Shown here in pieces: positions 59,664 to 64,000 of a stretch of 64,000 nucleotides of DNA (position 1 is the stretch's first letter; each line of letters starts with the position of its first letter). The stretch comes from Donghicola eburneus (lineage in GTDB: Bacteria; Pseudomonadota; Alphaproteobacteria; Rhodobacterales; Rhodobacteraceae). The notes under the pieces were generated by a model that was not told where the DNA came from, did no database searches, and saw only the letters and a list, made by a program, of their open reading frames with translations. Made by a program: the position numbers and the translations under genes. Where the stretch lies: contig NZ_FOXY01000006.1 of assembly GCF_900115865.1 (NCBI RefSeq), forward strand, positions 124,001-188,000, read 5' to 3'.

Positions 59664-60395
59664 ATGAATGCTCTGACACCGCTGTCCGAAGCGACAGCTC
59701 TCCCGTTGACGTGCGCTGGGCTTTTGCCATTCGATCATCCCCTGTTCGCGGGTCTTCCTCTTTCTGACATCGCAGAGATTGCAAGCGTGATGTCATGCTA
59801 TCGCTTTAAGGACGATGCTCTGATCGCTGCAGATGATGTGCCTTTGGTCGGGATCATTCTAGCCGGCGCTGTAGCGCGGATTGCAAAGCAGTGGGATCAG
59901 GTCAGCACGGTCGGGCTACTACTGCCGAATGACTTGTTAATCCTTGAGGGTCCGCGCACAGCAGCGATCCACCCAGAGGCTGTGGGCCTGACAGAGATCT
60001 TGGGATGCTCTGCGCCAGAATTTGACGCCTTGTTGCGGCGGTTTCCCAAGCTGCAGCTGAATTATCTGGATCTTGTTGCGTCAGAATTGCAGGCCACCCG
60101 CGAGTGGTACACCTTGCTCGGGCGCAAGACCGCGCCAGAACGCGTAGCCACTCTGATCCTAAAGCTGTCGCGTCATTCCGATCATCCGGACAGCCCTGTG
60201 ATTGATTTGCGTCTGACACGCGATCGGATCGGCACCCTGTTGGGGCTCAAGATGGAGACTGTGTCGCGCCAGATCAGAGCATTCGCGAAGTTGGGGATTA
60301 TAGCATTGTTCAGCCCGACAAAGATCGAGGTGCTCGACCACGGGGCCTTGATGCATGCGACCGGAGACGTTTGGCGCGAGAAAACGATGCTGTGA
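59664..60395 (+). CDS. Crp/Fnr-family transcriptional regulator
   Basis: 243 residues. The cyclic-nucleotide-binding-like beta-barrel spans about 20-130 (FDHPLFAGLPLSDIAEIASV, VGIILAGAVARIAKQWD), followed by a dimer helix and a winged HTH (LRLTRDRIGTLLGLKMETVS, RQIRAFAKLGIIALFSPTKI, about 185-225). The four-cysteine cluster pattern of FNR is absent, so an oxygen-labile Fe-S sensor is unlikely; the residues of the cAMP phosphate cassette are also not evident. The effector is unknown. An AGGA site precedes the ATG. Confidence 0.9.
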   Translation: MNALTPLSEATALPLTCAGLLPFDHPLFAGLPLSDIAEIASVMSCYRFKDDALIAADDVPLVGIILAGAVARIAKQWDQVSTVGLLLPNDLLILEGPRTAAIHPEAVGLTEILGCSAPEFDALLRRFPKLQLNYLDLVASELQATREWYTLLGRKTAPERVATLILKLSRHSDHPDSPVIDLRLTRDRIGTLLGLKMETVSRQIRAFAKLGIIALFSPTKIEVLDHGALMHATGDVWREKTML

Positions 60396-60399
60396 TATG

Positions 60400-61026
60400 C
60401 TAGCGCTGCGATGTCGCCAATTTGACCGCTAGGCTCAGAAAAACGACGCCCGCAGCGCGGTTCAATAGGGTTTGCCCCCACGGCGATCCCCGAAGCCAGC
60501 GGCTGAGACCGCCAGCCACGAGAGAAATGGTTGCAAAAGATGCAAACGCGCAAAGGATGAACAGGCCGCCCAACAGCATTATTTGTCCGGCGACGCTGCC
60601 GCGAGACTGAGCAGTAAATTGCGGTAGGAACGCAAGAAAAAAGATCGCAACCTTGGGATTGGTCAAATTCATAACCACACCGCGCAAAATCATCGCCTTG
60701 GCTGAACGTTTGGCGATCCCCATGTTCGCCAGCCGTTCGGGTTTCGCGCGCAGGGCTTGGTAGGCGAGATAGACCAGATACGCGGCGCCCGCGTACTTTA
60801 GCAGACTAAAGGCCATCTCGGACTGTTGAAAGATTACCGCGACGCCCATCGCGACGGCTACCGTGTGGCCCACTAACCCGAGGCAAAGCCCCACTGTCAC
60901 GAGGATGCCATCCCGCGACCCGCAAAGCGCCGATTGCGTCAGAACAAACAGATTGTCCGGTCCGGGTACCCAAGCCAGAAGCGTGGCAATACCGATGAAA
61001 GTCAGGGCAACGTCGTAGGTCAGCAT
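60400..61026 (-). CDS. LysE-family amino-acid exporter
   Basis: 208 residues with six membrane segments and the LysE/RhtB opening FIGIATLLAWVPGPDNLFVL. It also has YAGAAYLVYLAYQALRAKPE and MNLTNPKVAIFFLAFLPQF, the family's conserved NPK motif. It probably exports an amino acid or homoserine-type compound. It is convergent with the Crp-type gene, four bases apart. Confidence 0.93.
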   Translation of the reverse strand: MLTYDVALTFIGIATLLAWVPGPDNLFVLTQSALCGSRDGILVTVGLCLGLVGHTVAVAMGVAVIFQQSEMAFSLLKYAGAAYLVYLAYQALRAKPERLANMGIAKRSAKAMILRGVVMNLTNPKVAIFFLAFLPQFTAQSRGSVAGQIMLLGGLFILCAFASFATISLVAGGLSRWLRGSPWGQTLLNRAAGVVFLSLAVKLATSQR

Positions 61027-61689
61027 AGCGCGGACCGTCTCATGCCGGCCGTCTCAGCGCAAGCGTGCTCCCGTTTAAGGCGCGCAGTGTTTCGGCGTTT
61101 GTTGAGTTCGGCACACCTTTATCGTGTATCTGTAACATCACTTTTGCGAAATTTGATTCGTTCGGATGCAGTTGCGTTCTGGCTCGGCTGCGGAGAAGTT
61201 GACGCGCAATGCCCTTACGCCAACTTTTGCCGCGAAAAGTAAACGGATTCCGCTGAATTTCTCGCCGGAAAATGTATCGGGTGCTTCAGCTTTTTTGATG
61301 AAATAGTTGCGATTATTTTAAATAATAAAATAAATACAGTGTGTTAAGTGTAATTTTTGTAGGTATGGTATGGAATACCTTACTATCCTAAATGATACCA
61401 AGTTATTACCAAAAAGTTAATTCAGGTTTCGGCACGCAACGTTTTTTAGTGTCTCTTGTTTGTCAGTCCGTCGTCATACTGTCTCGTCCTATACAGTTTC
61501 GGACAATTTATTTCATGACGTTGACCGGTCGCCAACTTAGTTGGTGGCCGGTTTTTTATTGGGCGCGGACGGCTGTTTCTGATGGGATTACGAAGCCTGC
61601 AATCGCCTCTGGGTTGTTCTCCATCAGATCGGACTTGCTTGCTTGTGGCAGTGCGCTAGCCTCGGCATGAACCTGTTTCGGAGGATGAT
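61027..61689. other. Long gene-free region with an orphan terminator
   Basis: 663 bp between the LysE start (61026) and the UPF0173 start (61690). The central part (about 61260-61440) is strongly AT-rich. A strong plus-strand terminator occurs at 61524-61557 although no plus-strand gene lies directly upstream. Frames within this region (for example 61392-61670) run through the terminator and have no family character. A small RNA ending at the terminator is possible. FMN, TPP, SAM or cobalamin riboswitch features were not recognised. Confidence 0.5.
61524..61560 (+). terminator. Orphan rho-independent terminator (possible sRNA 3' end)
   Basis: ACCGGTCGCCAAC (61524-61536), loop TTA, GTTGGTGGCCGGT (61540-61552), thirteen pairs including two G-U, then TTTTTT (61552-61557). 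The nearest plus-strand gene upstream ends more than 1.1 kb away, beyond an opposite-strand gene, so the terminator must end another transcript or a small RNA starting in the AT-rich segment before it. Confidence 0.82.
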
Positions 61690-62379
61690 ATGAAGATCAC
61701 GTGGTTAGGGCATTCTGGTTTTCGATTGGATATCGCGGGGCAGTCCCTGCTGATTGATCCGTGGCTTGCTGGCAACCCGAGTTTCCCCGAAGAGCGTCGG
61801 GCTGACGCGCTCAATGGTGTGACGGGCATTTTGTTGTCTCATGGCCATGGGGATCATGCTTCGAATGTCATCGCTATTTCCAAAGAGCTCGGGGTGCCGG
61901 TCTACTGCATTCACGAACTGTCGAATTGGCTCGCGGGTCAAGAGGTCGAGGTCACCGGATTTGGCAAAGGGGGCACGGTGAAGATCGGCGATGTCTCAGT
62001 CTCTATGGTGACGGCGGTTCACTCTTCGTCCATCGATTTCACCGATACGCCACTATACGCGGGTGGCGAAGCTGGCTTCGTTATCAAGGGAGAGGGGCAC
62101 AGCATCTACTTCTCCGGCGATACCGATGTGACGATGGAGATGGATATCATCGCTGACCGCTACAAACCGGACGTGGGGATCTTGTGTGCGGGCGGCCATT
62201 TTACCATGGATATGGAAGGCGCGGCCTACGCAGCAAAACGGTTCTTTGACTTCAAGACTGTGATCCCCTGCCATTACGGCACCTTCCCGATTTTGGAGCA
62301 ATCTGCGCAGCCGCTGATCGACGCTTTGCCCGGCGTTGATGTGCGGGTGATGACCGTGATGGAGCCTGAGGACCTGTGA
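61690..62379 (+). CDS. UPF0173-family metal-dependent hydrolase (metallo-beta-lactamase fold)
   Basis: 229 residues with GGAGGAT before the ATG. It starts KITWLGHSGFRLDIAGQSLL and carries LLSHGHGDHASNV (metal ligands, about 50-60), TAVHSS, GHSIYFSGDTDVTMEMD and VIPCHYGTFPIL, the full ligand set of this family. It is a single-domain hydrolase whose physiological substrate is unknown. Confidence 0.93.
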   Translation: MKITWLGHSGFRLDIAGQSLLIDPWLAGNPSFPEERRADALNGVTGILLSHGHGDHASNVIAISKELGVPVYCIHELSNWLAGQEVEVTGFGKGGTVKIGDVSVSMVTAVHSSSIDFTDTPLYAGGEAGFVIKGEGHSIYFSGDTDVTMEMDIIADRYKPDVGILCAGGHFTMDMEGAAYAAKRFFDFKTVIPCHYGTFPILEQSAQPLIDALPGVDVRVMTVMEPEDL

Positions 62380-62395
62380 TACCTGTTTGATTTGG

Positions 62396-63391
62396 TCAAT
62401 GTGTGGCGCGGAGGATGACCTCCGCGTCGAGCCAGATCATTTCTGAAGCCTTGGCGGGATCGCTCTGTCGTCGGTCTAACAGGTCGAGAATCGATGAAAC
62501 CAGGCCGTTGATCGGGTTGCGCAGGGTTGTGAGTTGGATCGATGGCCATTTTGCCATGCTAATGTCGTCAAAGCCGATGACAGAGATATCCTCGGGGACA
62601 GTTCGCCCGCGCTCGCGAAGCGCGCCCAACGCGCCGATAGCCATGGCGTCATTCGCGCAGATCAGCGCGTCGAGAGCTGCGCAATTTGGCAGAGACATTA
62701 CCGCATCGTAGCCGCTTTGGACGGTAAACGCGCCAGTCGCATCGGCGTGCAGCGCGAGGCCCGACATGTCCAAAGTTTCGATCACGCCTGACTTGCGTTC
62801 AGCCGAAGCACCAAAACCTGCAGGCCCGCTGATGTATCCGAACCGTGTGCGACCGCGCTGGATCAGAAGCTCTGTGCCCTTCGCCATGGCTTCCTGATTA
62901 CGGCAACAGACATTATCGACTCCTGCGGCGTCCAGAACGCGCCCGCTGGCGATCACGGGGATCCCCAGTTTGCCGCAGGCTTCGGAGATGTCGGTGGACA
63001 GGCTGCCGGACCGCAAGATCATTGCTTCCAGCGGATACCTAAGGACATTGTTGACGGCATCGCGCGCTGCGTCCCCGCTGCCACCGATCACGATCGGCCA
63101 TTTTCCTGCTTCATTCAGGCCGCTGATCAGCTTGGCCGCGACCTCTTTGTCGTACTCATTGGCCATTTCCCCCACGAAAATCGCGATCAGATTAGAGCGG
63201 CGCCCTTGTAAGCCTGCGGCCATGGCATTTGGGCGATATCCAAGCTCTTGGGCCGCGGCCTCTATCAGCGCGCGCTTGGCGGGCGCAAGATAGGCGCCTT
63301 CCGTAAAGGCGCGCGATACCGCAGAGCGGGACACCCCAGCCCGTTTGGCGACATCGGCAGCGGTTACCCTGCGTTTCGCATCACTGTCCAT
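62396..63391 (-). CDS. LacI-family transcriptional regulator
   Basis: 331 residues from ATG 63391, with AAAGG six bases upstream; ATG 63427 adds 12 basic residues and has no ribosome-binding site. The N-terminal HTH (VTAADVAKRAGVSRSAVSRA, with hinge region to GYRPNAMAAGLQGRRS) is followed by a periplasmic-binding-protein-like domain (LIAIFVGEMANEYDKEVAAK, LDALICANDAMAIGALGALR, DISVIGFDDISMAKWP). It is divergent from ugpB and probably regulates that transport operon in response to a sugar or glycerol derivative. A candidate operator is at 63450-63469. Confidence 0.92.
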   Translation of the reverse strand: MDSDAKRRVTAADVAKRAGVSRSAVSRAFTEGAYLAPAKRALIEAAAQELGYRPNAMAAGLQGRRSNLIAIFVGEMANEYDKEVAAKLISGLNEAGKWPIVIGGSGDAARDAVNNVLRYPLEAMILRSGSLSTDISEACGKLGIPVIASGRVLDAAGVDNVCCRNQEAMAKGTELLIQRGRTRFGYISGPAGFGASAERKSGVIETLDMSGLALHADATGAFTVQSGYDAVMSLPNCAALDALICANDAMAIGALGALRERGRTVPEDISVIGFDDISMAKWPSIQLTTLRNPINGLVSSILDLLDRRQSDPAKASEMIWLDAEVILRATH

Positions 63392-63449
63392 TTTTGGCCT
63401 TTTGGAAAAACTTCGTCGTTCCGACATCTAGCCGTTACATGTGGCGATT

Positions 63450-63469
63450 ATGTGAACACGTGTGCACAT
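63450..63469. promoter_or_regulatory. Palindromic LacI-type operator between the regulator and ugpB
   Basis: ATGTGAACAC-GTGTGCACAT is palindromic at 18 of 20 positions and centred on CACGTG, the size and symmetry expected of LacI-family sites. A second, smaller palindrome CACAC-c-GTGTG lies at 63495-63505. Both are in the 187-bp gap between the regulator start and ugpB. Confidence 0.6.
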
Positions 63470-63578
63470 CGGGGGCAAGGTCGCAAAAGGCCAGCACACC
63501 GTGTGGGCAAAACCGTTGCGCCCATTGGGACGCAGCCCTTTTGACCGCCCTGCGGGGCATAAAAACCGGATGAGTTCA

Positions 63579-64000
63579 ATGAAGCGTCTTTCCATCGTCT
63601 CCAGCCTCGCGCTGATGCTGGCCTCGAACGCGGCTTTCGCGGAAACCCAAATCACTTGGTGGCACGCCATGGGCGGTGCACTGGGAGAAACCGTTAACCA
63701 GATCGCGACCGACTTTAACAACAGCCAGGACGAGTACACCATTACCCCCGTCTTCAAGGGTTCATACGAAGAGACCCTGACCGCTGGTATCGCTGCGTTC
63801 CGCGCCGGCGAGCAGCCCAATATTATGCAGGTGTTCGACGCGGGCGCCGCGACTGTCATTGGTGCCAAGGGCGCGACCATTCCCGTTCAGGACCTGCTGA
63901 CCCAGAATGGCGTCGCGTTCGACATCAACGACTACATCTCGGGCGTGCGCTATTTCTATGCCGATGCGGACGGCAAGATGATCGGCATGCCCTTCAACTC
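63579..64000 (+). CDS. ugpB: sn-Glycerol-3-phosphate-type ABC transporter substrate-binding protein (N-terminal part, cut by window edge)
   Basis: The first 140 codons are visible from ATG 63579; ATG 63570, three codons upstream in frame, is an alternative. There is a signal peptide (KRLSIVSSLALMLASNAAFA). The mature start ETQITWWHAMGGALGETVNQ and the segments PVFKGSYEETLTAGIAAFRA, PNIMQVFDAGAATVI and YFYADADGKMIGMPFN match UgpB, the periplasmic protein for glycerol-3-phosphate and glycerophosphodiesters. The ugpAEC genes would be expected beyond the edge. The divergent LacI-type regulator suggests control by a carbon source rather than PhoB alone. Confidence 0.9.
   Translation, partial: MKRLSIVSSLALMLASNAAFAETQITWWHAMGGALGETVNQIATDFNNSQDEYTITPVFKGSYEETLTAGIAAFRAGEQPNIMQVFDAGAATVIGAKGATIPVQDLLTQNGVAFDINDYISGVRYFYADADGKMIGMPFN

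Noticed and set aside
61392-61670. 92-codon plus-strand frame in the 663-bp gap
   Set aside because: It reads straight through a strong terminator and has an unusual composition without motifs.

Overview
The window is a high-GC, gene-dense stretch of a chromosome or large replicon from an alphaproteobacterium, most probably a marine member of the Rhodobacteraceae (Roseobacter group). Pointers are the acuR-acuI acrylate-detoxification pair, a gene resembling the head-spike base protein of the Rhodobacter gene transfer agent, several RTX calcium-binding proteins, a DUF6525-type small protein and a ugp-type solute-binding protein next to a LacI regulator. No rRNA, tRNA, CRISPR array, insertion sequence, integrase or phage structural block was recognised.

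Region 1 (1-28.8 kb) is an exopolysaccharide or capsule locus. It holds an initiating phospho-sugar transferase (23679), six glycosyltransferases (2255, 3195, 13660, 15487, 18492, 24447), manC for GDP-mannose, a Wzx-type flippase (19612), two Wzy/ligase-type membrane proteins (9852, 27382), an outer-membrane export protein with SLBB-type domains (12405) and a Wzc/ExoP-type co-polymerase kinase (21259). It also has an O-acetyltransferase pair (6032, 6732), two secreted beta-helix proteins (one cut by the left edge), a secreted clan-A glycoside hydrolase, a phytase-like esterase lipoprotein, a PPP phosphatase and an MsbA/PglK-type ABC exporter. The genes lie in short, often divergent units. Many use TTG or GTG starts, and their intergenic regions are AT-rich. 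A small gene resembling the GTA head-spike base protein sits inside this locus, which is notable because the Rhodobacter capsulatus GTA binds the capsule through its head spikes.

Region 2 (28.9-47.5 kb) carries an FMN-dependent glutamate synthase-like protein, a membrane hybrid histidine kinase, an unrecognised 165-residue protein and three consecutive RTX proteins. These are followed by an SbcCD-like (YhaO/YhaN) pair, a PepSY protein - cytochrome b561 - membrane-anchored LuxR operon and a fourth RTX protein. No type I secretion system for the RTX proteins is in the window.

Region 3 (47.5-64 kb) is metabolic and regulatory. It contains acuR-acuI with a palindromic operator, then a LysR regulator divergent from DoxX, DODA-type dioxygenase and glutathionyl-hydroquinone reductase genes. 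After these come a DnaQ-like exonuclease, rhodanese, DUF6525 and DUF3299 proteins, and an exbB-exbD-exbD stator operon whose second ExbD has Asn at the proton-path Asp position. The rest is YbaK, a lipoamide-dehydrogenase-like flavoprotein, a Crp/Fnr regulator, a LysE exporter, an orphan terminator (possible small RNA), a UPF0173 hydrolase, and a LacI regulator divergent from ugpB, which runs off the right edge.
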